Under the pieces are notes generated by a model. It ran no database searches. It was given only the letters and a program-made list of their open reading frames with translations, and was not told the origin of the DNA. Positions 27,195 through 34,767 of a stretch of DNA of 59,545 nt are shown one piece after another; position 1 is the stretch's first letter, and every line of letters starts with the position of its first letter. This DNA is from Sinimarinibacterium flocculans (GTDB taxonomy: Bacteria > Pseudomonadota > Gammaproteobacteria > Nevskiales > Nevskiaceae), in NCBI RefSeq assembly GCF_003201205.1, contig NZ_QICN01000015.1, forward strand, positions 1-59,545. The letters run 5' to 3'. The translations under genes were made by a program, and so were the position numbers.

Positions 27195-27415
27195 AAGCGT
27201 TAAGTAGGACGAGTTTTGGGACATTCTCCTACGCAAAACCTTCGCACTTGGTGCTGTGCGCCGCCTGCCACTGGAGGCCGAAGTCGTTCTCTGTCATCCC
27301 GTTCATGGGATGCCTCGCTGACTGGATCTTTTCGGTGCTCATTCTCGATCCATCGCTGATGGCCGGCTATCGCCGGAAAGGCACCAAACCTACGATGTCG
27401 GCCGCATGCCGTCAT
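27195..27415. repeat. Non-coding ~220-bp repeat, copy 1
   Basis: This stretch between the two A/B gene pairs is closely similar to 41593-41817, 14 kb away (shared blocks include GGACATTCTCCTACGCAAA, GCCTCGCTGACT and GGCTATCGCCGGAAAGGCAC). Small indels between the copies break any shared reading frame, so it is probably not coding. It has no obvious terminal inverted repeats. Origin unknown. Confidence 0.75.
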
Positions 27416-27439
27416 ATGGCGATCCAACTGACCTTCGGA

Positions 27440-27952
27440 TCACTTGCGGCCCCGTCGATTGCCGGCATTACTGGCGGCCCGCCTCGACTTCGGCGGAGTC
27501 CCGCCCGCGCGCGCCCTTGACCGTCGCTTTTTCGCTTGAGGAGCGGTCTCCATGGACTTATCACCAACGACGGTCGCCCCTGCCAGCGCCGAGTCTAGCC
27601 TTGCAAGCGCCCAGGCTGTCGCGATCGTTCCCGTGAACTGAAGGTAGTTGTCTCGTACGCCGTTGTTCCAGAGCGACCACAGCTCGTGTACGGCGCGAGC
27701 ATCGGCCGAGTCAGTTCGAATTTCGGCGACACCTCCTGCAACGCTCCCAGGTAGCGGGATCCGGACGTACTCGGTACCGGAGTCATCGTCGGCTAGTAGA
27801 AGCCCTTCGAATCCCACGGTGTCGACCAGGCCGAAGACCGTCAGGGAGTAACTGGTGAGTTCGGCTGGACGGTAGTCGGCGAGCAGCGTTATGGCGCGCC
27901 CATCCTTGAGTGCTTGGTTGAGGTAGGTGGGCAATTGCTCGGATGTTGGCAT
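27440..27952 (-). CDS. Unknown protein with basic C-terminal tail (pair member B, copy 1)
   Basis: The 170-aa protein starts at ATG 27952. It shares most of its sequence with the protein at 26331-26840 (for example GRAITLLADYRPAEL and RTDSADARAVHELW), including a Lys/Arg-rich tail. No family is recognised. It lies 34 bp after A1. The intercistronic stretch, including TCAGGTGCAAGGTGGC, is conserved between the two pairs, so the duplication covers the whole two-gene unit. Confidence 0.7.
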   Translation of the reverse strand: MPTSEQLPTYLNQALKDGRAITLLADYRPAELTSYSLTVFGLVDTVGFEGLLLADDDSGTEYVRIPLPGSVAGGVAEIRTDSADARAVHELWSLWNNGVRDNYLQFTGTIATAWALARLDSALAGATVVGDKSMETAPQAKKRRSRARAGGTPPKSRRAASNAGNRRGRK

Positions 27953-27986
27953 CGATCTCTCCAAATCAGGTGCAAGGTGGCTGTGT

Positions 27987-28262
27987 TCACAACGGGTGAT
28001 CTTCTGAATTCGGCGGATCAGCTCCGGATTCGCCGTTTGAAGGCCCTTGGCATAACTCATGGACGGACAGCGGTTCGGGCTCGACATCGAACGCGCCAGT
28101 GATTTCTTCGAGCAGGTACGGACCGAAATCCTGCGTGCCCGCCAGTCGAAGGACGTAGTACCACCCGGCATGGTCTTGCAAGACGCGCAGCATCTGCTCC
28201 GGATGCCCCCGCCGGCGCAGACGGATTTCGCGGGCGAACCGGATGGTCTGATCGGCGGCCAT
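27987..28262 (-). CDS. Unknown 91-aa protein with acidic tail (pair member A, copy 1)
   Basis: It has the same length as A2 and is closely similar over the first ~70 residues (FAREIRLRRRGHPEQMLRVL, FGPYLLEEITGAFDVEPEPL). The tail diverges but remains acidic. Its start overlaps the stop of the 109-aa gene upstream by one base, so it is part of a tight operon. Confidence 0.7.
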   Translation of the reverse strand: MAADQTIRFAREIRLRRRGHPEQMLRVLQDHAGWYYVLRLAGTQDFGPYLLEEITGAFDVEPEPLSVHELCQGPSNGESGADPPNSEDHPL

Positions 28263-28591
28263 CAGCGCCTCCCGATGCGCTGACTCAGCGCCTGGGCCGC
28301 CAGTTCGACTCCGTGTCGGCGCCAGAGCGCCTCCGCAAGTTCCTGGCCGAGCTGGATGTCCATCACGTCGGTGCCGTAGATGCGGTCCGCCATAACAGGA
28401 AAGACGAGCCCGGACGGGGCCAATGCGAATACTGCAATCGGTCCGCAGCTCGCGGTCACGGCAACTTCGTTCGTGGGAACGACGCCGTATTGGTCCCAGC
28501 GAACCTCCGGATACTCCCGGTCAGGTCGGTTCTGGACCTGGGGGATCACCTCGCGCCGGGCAATGTGCCGCTCAAGCGCCGAACCGCTCAT
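28262..28591 (-). CDS. Unknown 109-aa protein in the A/B cluster
   Basis: It starts at ATG 28591 (SALERHIARREVIPQ) and has a mixed alpha/beta look, with a weakly hydrophobic centre (VAVTASCGPIAVFALAPSGL). No membrane signal or known motif is seen. It overlaps pair member A1 and lies 69 bp after the 112-aa gene. Confidence 0.6.
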   Translation of the reverse strand: MSGSALERHIARREVIPQVQNRPDREYPEVRWDQYGVVPTNEVAVTASCGPIAVFALAPSGLVFPVMADRIYGTDVMDIQLGQELAEALWRRHGVELAAQALSQRIGRR

Positions 28592-28660
28592 CGGCCCTGC
28601 ATGTAGTACGTCGATCAACTTCGAGGCCCCGCGTCGCGCAGGGACTGACGCTCGAATGCG

Positions 28661-28999
28661 TCAGCGCACGCGACTTTTCCGGTACGTCTCGGCGTGGTTG
28701 GCCAGAAACTCGGTCATCGCGTGACGGTGCTGCAGCACCGTCGCCGGGATCTGTAGGTTCAGCTCGCGGGCTATCGCGACCGCGTACTTGACCTGCTTCT
28801 CCGAAGGGGGGATCACGTTGTTCTCCAACATCGACGAGACCACCTCGACGATGCTGGAGGACAGCTCCAGCCGCCTGCGCTCCTGCATGGGAGATTCCGG
28901 CGACGCCCTCATCAGGCGGATCAGTATTTCCTCGACATGCGCTTCGAACTGCAACGGAAGCGCGATCTCGTGATCGCCGTAGACGAGAACAAAGGACAC
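28661..28999 (-). CDS. Unknown 112-aa protein with a PSEKQ-type helical motif
   Basis: It starts at GTG 28999, preceded by AAGG. The C-terminal half, PPSEKQVKYAVAIARELNLQ followed by HRHAMTEFLANH, resembles a small motif found at the ends of some topoisomerases and single-strand-binding proteins, where it may contact nucleic acid. The N-terminal half (VLVYGDHEIALPLQFEAHVE) is unassigned. It is the first gene of the A/B cluster, divergent from the XRE regulator. Confidence 0.6.
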   Translation of the reverse strand: MSFVLVYGDHEIALPLQFEAHVEEILIRLMRASPESPMQERRRLELSSSIVEVVSSMLENNVIPPSEKQVKYAVAIARELNLQIPATVLQHRHAMTEFLANHAETYRKSRVR

Positions 29000-29133
29000 G
29001 CTCGACCCCTTGATATTCCGGTGTTCTGGATGGGTTCGACCGCATGCCCCAGCTTGCCTGTCGCGGCTTCGGACTGTCCGCTGACACATCGACAGGCATT
29101 TCGAGCGCCAGGGAGCGCCGGCGTGCGCATTAT

Positions 29134-29158
29134 GACCTATAGGTCGTGGACAGTCCAC
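29134..29158. promoter_or_regulatory. Two adjacent palindromes upstream of the XRE regulator
   Basis: GACCTATAGGTC (29134-29145) is a perfect 12-bp palindrome. It is immediately followed by GTGGAC-A-GTCCAC (29146-29158). They lie in the divergent region 24 bp before the XRE gene. I infer operator sites for that regulator. Confidence 0.55.
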
Positions 29159-29181
29159 GGCCCGGACCCAAGCCTTTGCGC

Positions 29182-29412
29182 ATGGTCCGGCCGCGCAAAA
29201 TCAGCCTTCGTGAGAGGCTCGCTGTGAATGTGCGGAATGAACGTCACGCACGCCAGTGGACTCAGGAGGATCTGGCGCACCGCTCGGGTGTGAGCCAGAG
29301 ATATATCAGCCGTGTTGAGTCCGCCAAGTCGGCGATCTCCGTTGACACGATTGAGAAGCTCGCGGAGGCGTTCGGCATCGACGGCGAGCTGCTGCTCAGA
29401 CGCCCCACATAG
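29182..29412 (+). CDS. XRE-family helix-turn-helix regulator
   Basis: The 76-aa protein consists almost wholly of a Cro/C1-type HTH (RQWTQEDLAHRSGVSQRYIS, then RVESAKSAISVDTIEKLAEA). It resembles phage repressors and restriction-controller proteins. ATG 29182 was chosen; a GTG at 29221 is also possible. It is divergent from the unknown A/B cluster and probably controls it through the palindromes in between. Confidence 0.85.
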   Translation: MVRPRKISLRERLAVNVRNERHARQWTQEDLAHRSGVSQRYISRVESAKSAISVDTIEKLAEAFGIDGELLLRRPT

Positions 29413-29535
29413 ACTGCCCCATGTTCGCCGGGCACCGCCTTGTTCAGACTAGCTGGGTAGAAGCGTAAATCTTGAACATGGGTCCGGAGTCAAGCCCGGT
29501 TGCAGCGGAGTCACTCCAGTCTGGATGATGGAGCG

Positions 29536-30294
29536 ATGTGGACAGGCAAAGCGATCATTCAGCCCGGATGGGCCATCTTTTTCGGCACGGCAGGCGATCA
29601 CGTGCCTCACCGTCATCACGCGGTGCAGCTCGTGGTTGGCCTGACCGGGACCGTTGGGCTGTGGTCTGAGAAGTCGGGCGAGTTGGAAGGGGCTGGTGCG
29701 GTGATCGCAGCGGACCACGCACACCGGCTGACCGGCGGTCGCGATCCCTTACTGCTGGCGTACGTGAATCGGGAAACGGATCTCGGCCGACAGCTGGATG
29801 CCTGGTGCGGCGCCGGAGCTCGCGCGCTCAGTGCCGGTCAGGCAGAGCACCTGCGCGGCTTACTTCGGCAGCCTGAGTGCGTCACCGCGCAGACACTGAA
29901 GAGGGTGGTCGCAATCATCCTGGATTCCGCTGCGGCAAGCGGAACGCCACCGTTCCATGATCCACGCATTGCACAATTGCTAGCGACGCTTCCGCGTCCG
30001 TTACCTGAGCGCATCAGCACGTCGGAACTCGCGGCCCGGGTGAGCCTTTCACCCGGCCGGTTCGGCCATCTGTTCCGCGCGCATACAGGGATGCCGTTGC
30101 GGCCTTACCTGCGGTGGCTGCGGCTGCAGCAAGCCCTGGCCAGCGTGGCGCAGGGCTACCGTCTGACCGAGGCCGCGCACGCCGCCGGATTCGCGGATTC
30201 CGCCCATCTGTCGCGCAGCTTTCGACGGACCTTCGGGATCCCACCGCAGGTGCTGCTCAATCCGGCCTTCTCGCTCAAGACTGGACTTGAGTGA
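29536..30294 (+). CDS. AraC-family transcriptional regulator (copy 2)
   Basis: The 252-aa protein starts at ATG 29536, with GGAG just upstream. The N-terminal part (GDHVPHRHHAVQLVVGL) looks like a cupin-type sensor. The C-terminal double HTH is clear (SELAARVSLSPGRFGHLFRA, LTEAAHAAGFADSAHLSRSF, GIPPQVLL). It has the same length as the AraC protein at 15507-16265 and, like it, precedes a sterol-desaturase-like gene, 85 bp away. Confidence 0.9.
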   Translation: MWTGKAIIQPGWAIFFGTAGDHVPHRHHAVQLVVGLTGTVGLWSEKSGELEGAGAVIAADHAHRLTGGRDPLLLAYVNRETDLGRQLDAWCGAGARALSAGQAEHLRGLLRQPECVTAQTLKRVVAIILDSAAASGTPPFHDPRIAQLLATLPRPLPERISTSELAARVSLSPGRFGHLFRAHTGMPLRPYLRWLRLQQALASVAQGYRLTEAAHAAGFADSAHLSRSFRRTFGIPPQVLLNPAFSLKTGLE

Positions 30295-30379
30295 GGGTTC
30301 AGCCAATTCGTTCAAGCGATTCTCGATCCTCACGTCGTAGCGTGTATCCATCGGTGGAACCAGCGATGGAGCAAGACGC

Positions 30380-31231
30380 ATGAAGCCCGCAGTTCGATAT
30401 CTCTCGTATCCCGCGGTCATGGGTGGTTTGGCCCTGACGCTGGTGGTACTTGCGGCAAGTGGCGTGGCCTATTGGCCAGTATTTCCCTTGCTCGTGGTCG
30501 CCGGCATGGCGGTGGTTGCCCTGTTGGAGAGACTGGCGCCCTTTGAGCCGGACTGGAACCGCGATCACGACGGCGATACCAGGGTGGACGTACTCCATCT
30601 GCTGGTCAGTCATGCTTTGATCCAGATCAGCGTCGCGGGTGCGTTCGGACTGCGGCTGTGGGTGCCGCAGTGGCCGCCTCTATGGCCAGCCGCGGCGCCC
30701 ATGTGGGCTCAGGTCCTGGTCACCGGCGCAATCATGGATCTGGGGCTGTACCTGATGCACCGGGCTAGCCATGCCAGCGGCTTTCTCTGGCGGCTCCATG
30801 CGATTCATCACATGCCGGAGCGCCTCTACTGGCTCAACGGTGGTCGCCGCCATCCGCTATCCGCTCTGGTGCTCGCGGGCCCCGGTTTGACCGTGCTGCT
30901 GGCATTAGGCGCTACGCCCATTGCGGTCGGAGCCTGGCTCGGCATCATGAGCGTGCACTTGGCGTTTCAGCACGCCAACCTTGACTACCGGCTCGGACCG
31001 TTCCGCCATCTGCTGGGCGTCGCCGAGATGCACCGCTGGCATCACAAGCGTGACTTCGAGGACGCTCAAGTGAATTTCGGCGAGGTATTCCTGATCTGGG
31101 ACAGGATCTTCGGCACGCATCACGACGCGCCGCACAGTCCCGCACGTGGTGAAGTGGGGCTGAATGAGGCGGACATTCCAACAACCTACATCGGCCAGCT
31201 TCTGTGGCCGCTCAGGCGATCATCAACTTGA
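30380..31231 (+). CDS. Sterol desaturase / fatty acid hydroxylase-family membrane protein (copy 2)
   Basis: The 283-aa polytopic membrane protein has the full set of His boxes: HRASHASGFLWRLHAIHH and HRWHHKRDFEDAQVNFGEV. It is similar to the copy at 14570-15433 over almost the whole length. The predicted chemistry is di-iron, oxygen-dependent lipid hydroxylation or desaturation, with unknown substrate. It is downstream of its AraC partner and adjacent to copper cassette 2. Confidence 0.88.
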   Translation: MKPAVRYLSYPAVMGGLALTLVVLAASGVAYWPVFPLLVVAGMAVVALLERLAPFEPDWNRDHDGDTRVDVLHLLVSHALIQISVAGAFGLRLWVPQWPPLWPAAAPMWAQVLVTGAIMDLGLYLMHRASHASGFLWRLHAIHHMPERLYWLNGGRRHPLSALVLAGPGLTVLLALGATPIAVGAWLGIMSVHLAFQHANLDYRLGPFRHLLGVAEMHRWHHKRDFEDAQVNFGEVFLIWDRIFGTHHDAPHSPARGEVGLNEADIPTTYIGQLLWPLRRSST

Positions 31232-31460
31232 GCCGACCTAGCGTTCCGGCGGTTCAAGCAGCAGCCGCAGATATCACGAGCCGCTCGATGCCCGCCCCAA
31301 GTGGGAGTCTGGGCTTCAGGCGGGTCATGCCTGCGCCGCGCTCTGCCGGAGAGCGAAAAGCGGTACTGGCATGCCCCGCAAGGGAGAAGGCAGGTCGCAT
31401 CCCATCACCGCCACGTTTCGCACTCACGTTCGGAGGTATGGAGCAAATGATTGTTCACGC

Positions 31461-31979
31461 TCAAAATTGGGCGCCGTGCGTTGCGAAGACAGATGGGTCA
31501 CCTTCGCTGGCGAAGAGCAGAACGTCGTATCGATCAATGCGGCTCCCGCTTTCCATCCCAGGAGATCCGACGGGCATGCCGGGGACCGCAAGCCCGTCCG
31601 CATCGGGCCTGCGGGCGAGCAGCGCTCGGATGTCTTCGGCAGGTACATGCCCCTCAATGACGTAGCCGTCCACCTGGGCGGTGTGACAGGACGCGAGCGA
31701 CGACGGCACGCCGAGGTCGCGCTTGACCGCCGCCATATCTGAGCGATTCTCGACTGCAACCGAAAAGCCGGCCCTGCGCAGGTGATCAACCCATTTCGTG
31801 CAACACCGGCAGCCCGCGTCCTTGTAGACCACGATGGCGCCAGCGTCCGCCGTAGGCGGCAACCCTCGCCGCGACTCAATCACGATAGCGACGCCCAGCG
31901 CAATCGCGACCACAGCGCCGAGCCCGGCCATGGCCCGCCGTCTGGACCGGAATGAAGTCTGTTTTACTCTCGCGTTCAT
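31461..31979 (-). CDS. DUF411 metal-binding protein, copper cassette 2
   Basis: The 172-aa protein starts at ATG 31979. One N-terminal membrane segment (AMAGLGAVVAIALGVAIVI) has no lipobox, unlike its cassette 1 counterpart. The DUF411 part is complete: YKDAGCRCCTKWVDHLRRAG, SLASCHTAQVDGYVIEGHVP, AVPGMPVGSPGME. It is the last gene of cassette 2, 14 bp after the cytochrome fusion. Confidence 0.85.
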   Translation of the reverse strand: MNARVKQTSFRSRRRAMAGLGAVVAIALGVAIVIESRRGLPPTADAGAIVVYKDAGCRCCTKWVDHLRRAGFSVAVENRSDMAAVKRDLGVPSSLASCHTAQVDGYVIEGHVPAEDIRALLARRPDADGLAVPGMPVGSPGMESGSRIDRYDVLLFASEGDPSVFATHGAQF

Positions 31980-31993
31980 CCTATCGGCTCCGA

Positions 31994-32983
31994 TCATTGC
32001 GTTGACGCGTGATCGCGTGAAGACCAGTGCAGGTGCGTGATCTGCCACCCCTCTGCGCCGAACTCGAGCACCGCCGTCTCGGTGTTCAGCAGACTGACGG
32101 GTTGATCCTGCGAGGACGCCTCGATTCGCGACTCCGTGAGAACGACGACGGCGGTGCCGACCTTCTGTACCACGCGATTGCGGATGTCGATGCGGGCCTG
32201 GCTCAGGAAGGCCATGTCGGCCTTCAGGTGGTGATCCAGGTATTCATCACGCGAGCGCTCAGCACCGCCGCCTTCATAGATCAATACCTGAGGCGACAGC
32301 AGTGTGAGCGCAGACTCGGCATCGCCGGACCGGAGGGCGTGGGTGAAGGCGTCCAACGCTTTGACAGCACTTTGGTCCGTAGGATCAAGGTTCGGTTTCG
32401 GAGCTTCGCCGTGCCCGGTATCGGAGTGCGATTGTCGGCTTGCACCTGAATCTGCGGCATCGCGTGCCGTCAGGATCTGATACTGAGCTGGTGTGAGCTC
32501 CGGCAGCTTCTGCAGAAACGCTACGAGCGCCCATATCCGCTCGTCATCATGGGTCGGACCAAACGCAGCCATCCCGCTCGCCTTGATGCCGTGCTTGATG
32601 ATCCAGAACTGACGCGCTGCACTGATGGCCGGATCATGAGCATGACTGTGATCATCGCTCGCTTCTGCCAGATTCGGCGGTTGCGGGTACAGGCCTTGAC
32701 TCAGATCGGATGCGGAGCGGCCCGGCTTGAGATGGCAACCGGCACACATATCGTTGTAATCCGGGCCACCTGCCAGCAGCAGTTGTGGATCACTCAGATC
32801 CGGTGCTTCGATGTCCCGGATCGCGCGTGCAATAGAGCGCTCGCGCAACGTCTCCAACGCCCAGTAGACCGGGCCGGTGTGCGGGGTATCGGCGCCCATC
32901 GGATACAAGCCCGAGTACAAGAACCCGACGGCGCCGATCGTCGTCGCAAAAGCAACCAGTAGTACAGCGCGTAGTAGCTTCAC
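31994..32983 (-). CDS. Cytochrome c fused to an NTF2/SnoaL-like domain, copper cassette 2
   Basis: The protein is 329 aa. Residues ~1-185 match the membrane-anchored cytochrome of cassette 1, with anchor VLLVAFATTIGAVGFLYSG and haem motif MCAGCH. Residues ~205-325 form a second domain with the cone-like alpha+beta pattern of NTF2/SnoaL proteins (VKALDAFTHALRSGDAESAL, YLDHHLKADMAFLSQARIDI, GAEGWQITHLHWSSRDH). The linker is His-rich. The added domain has no visible catalytic motif and may bind metal or a partner. The domain is absent from the 194-aa cassette 1 protein, so a fusion or loss occurred after duplication. Confidence 0.85.
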   Translation of the reverse strand: MKLLRAVLLVAFATTIGAVGFLYSGLYPMGADTPHTGPVYWALETLRERSIARAIRDIEAPDLSDPQLLLAGGPDYNDMCAGCHLKPGRSASDLSQGLYPQPPNLAEASDDHSHAHDPAISAARQFWIIKHGIKASGMAAFGPTHDDERIWALVAFLQKLPELTPAQYQILTARDAADSGASRQSHSDTGHGEAPKPNLDPTDQSAVKALDAFTHALRSGDAESALTLLSPQVLIYEGGGAERSRDEYLDHHLKADMAFLSQARIDIRNRVVQKVGTAVVVLTESRIEASSQDQPVSLLNTETAVLEFGAEGWQITHLHWSSRDHASTQ

Positions 32984-32995
32984 GGGATGATCTCC

Positions 32996-34426
32996 TTAAC
33001 CGCCATGGCGGGAGTGATCCATCTGCGGCTGCTTCACCTTGGCCGGCGTGTCGGTCGGTGAGCCGTAGGGGTGGCGACGATGCGGCTGGCCGAATCCCGG
33101 ATCGACGCTGATGCGTCGAGCCATCTGGTCTTTCGGCGAGCGATACCAGCCCGGATCGGTGTAGTCCCCCGGCTTCTGGTCGTCGCGCACCTTGACGATC
33201 GTGAACATGCCACCCATCTCGATCGGCCCGTGCGGCCCTTCGCCGGCCATCATCGGCAGCGTGTTCTCCGGTCCGGGCAACCCCATGGCCACGTGCCCAC
33301 TGTGCTCGCTCATGCCGTACCGGCCCATGGCGCCGTAACCGGGCAGCATGCGCCGGATCTCGGCCTCGACACCGGACTGGTCCACGCCCACCGGATTGGG
33401 CACACCGTGGCCCATCGGTCCCATCGTGTGGTGGGCCATGTGGCAGTGGAAGGCCCAGTCGCCAGGCTCAGTGGCGACGAACTCGATGTCGCGCATCTGG
33501 CCGACGCCGACGATTTCGGTCGTCTCGCGTCGCCACTGACTCTGCGGCCAGCGGCCGCCATCGCTGCCGGTGACCCAGTACGGATTGCTGTGCAGGTGGA
33601 TGGGGTGGTTCCACATCGACAGGTTGCCGATGCGCACGCGCAGGCGTTCTCCGGTGCGCATCACCAGCGGCTCGGTGGCCGGGAACACCTTGCTGTTGAA
33701 GGTCCACAGATCGAAATCGACCATGACCGACGGATCGGGCCTGTAGGTCCCCGGGTGCATGGACCAGTTGTGCAGCAGGAAGGCGTAGTCGCGGTCGACC
33801 GCTACAGCCTCCGGTTCGCGTGGATGGATGATGAACAGACCCATCATGCCGAAGGCCATCTGCGTCATCTCGTCGGCATGCGGGTGATACATGTGCGTGC
33901 CGTGTTGCTTGAGCGTGAACTCGTAGACGTAGGTTTCGCCGGGGCCGATCGCCGGCTGGTTGAGGCCGGCAACGCCGTCGTAGCCGACCGGCACGTCGAT
34001 CCCATGCCAGTGGACGCTGGTGGGCTCGCCCAGGCGGTTGGTGACGTAGATCCGCACGCGATCGCCCTCGACGACCTCGATCGTCGGCCCCGGCGTGGTG
34101 CCGTTGTAGCCCCAGCATTTCGCACGCGAGCCGGGCGCGAACTCGTGTTCGATCTCCTCTGCGACCAGGTGGAACTCCTTGACGCCGTTCTTGATCTCGT
34201 AGGGCAAGGTCCAGCCGTTGAGGGTGCGAACCGGCAGATAGCCCTGCGCGTGACGCTTCTGCGCCCTGGGCGGCTCCAGACCGGCAGGCACGGGAACTGT
34301 GCTGGACGCAGGCGTCGCGCTCATCCGCGACATGTCATGCCCTTCATGCTGGGCCAGCGCGCGGGACGAAGCGCCCGCGACGATGCCCGCGCCCATCATC
34401 TGCAGCAATTGTCGACGGCTGGTCAT
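32996..34426 (-). CDS. Two-domain multicopper oxidase, Tat-exported (CopA-like), copper cassette 2
   Basis: The 476-aa protein has a twin-arginine signal (MTSRRQLLQMMGAGIVAGAS) and all copper-ligand motifs (SVHWHGIDV, HMYHPHADEM, NHPIHLHSNP, AFHCHMAHHTMGPM). It is close to the cassette 1 enzyme over its full length, including the short format, and ends KQPQMDHSRHGG. It probably oxidises Cu(I) in the periplasm. Its start overlaps the small Met/His gene by one base, as in cassette 1. Confidence 0.93.
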   Translation of the reverse strand: MTSRRQLLQMMGAGIVAGASSRALAQHEGHDMSRMSATPASSTVPVPAGLEPPRAQKRHAQGYLPVRTLNGWTLPYEIKNGVKEFHLVAEEIEHEFAPGSRAKCWGYNGTTPGPTIEVVEGDRVRIYVTNRLGEPTSVHWHGIDVPVGYDGVAGLNQPAIGPGETYVYEFTLKQHGTHMYHPHADEMTQMAFGMMGLFIIHPREPEAVAVDRDYAFLLHNWSMHPGTYRPDPSVMVDFDLWTFNSKVFPATEPLVMRTGERLRVRIGNLSMWNHPIHLHSNPYWVTGSDGGRWPQSQWRRETTEIVGVGQMRDIEFVATEPGDWAFHCHMAHHTMGPMGHGVPNPVGVDQSGVEAEIRRMLPGYGAMGRYGMSEHSGHVAMGLPGPENTLPMMAGEGPHGPIEMGGMFTIVKVRDDQKPGDYTDPGWYRSPKDQMARRISVDPGFGQPHRRHPYGSPTDTPAKVKQPQMDHSRHGG

Positions 34427-34728
34427 TAGTGCTCCCCGTGGTGGCTGGACGATGTGGACAGCTCGTCCGGCTCGGACTTCGTCTGCGCATCGGGGGATCC
34501 ATGACCCTCGTGAGCTCCCCCGTCACCGTCCTGCATGCCGCACTTGGCCATCAGCGCGCGTGCCACCGGGTCGGCGGGATCCATCGCGCTGTGGTCCAGC
34601 GCGGAACAATCGGCGGCCTTGCCCGCTGCGGCAGCTTCCTTGGCGTGCTCGGCCGGATCGTGGGCAAGCGCCATGGAAGACGCTGCGAACAGCAGCGAGG
34701 CGAAGAACATGCGAACTTGGAATGTCAT
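34426..34728 (-). CDS. Small periplasmic His/Met-rich protein, copper cassette 2
   Basis: The 100-aa protein has a signal peptide (MFFASLLFAASSMALA) followed by HDPAEHAKEAAA. This matches the start of the mature cassette 1 protein, HDPKEHEKEAAA. Cys and His (ADCSALDHSAMDPAD, KCGMQDGDGGAHEGHG) suggest copper binding. No named domain. It lies between the TolC gene and the oxidase, as in cassette 1. Confidence 0.75.
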   Translation of the reverse strand: MTFQVRMFFASLLFAASSMALAHDPAEHAKEAAAAGKAADCSALDHSAMDPADPVARALMAKCGMQDGDGGAHEGHGSPDAQTKSEPDELSTSSSHHGEH

Positions 34729-34767
34729 GATGTGTCTCCAGTGATTTGAGCGATCGGACCCGGCGCA

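Noticed and set aside
29440-29500. Possible MerR-type promoter (TTGACT near 29485, minus strand)
   Set aside because: The dyad is imperfect, the -10 is weak (TTACGC), and no gene start follows in the right place.
33071-34429. 452-codon plus-strand frame
   Set aside because: Antisense to the multicopper oxidase of cassette 2.
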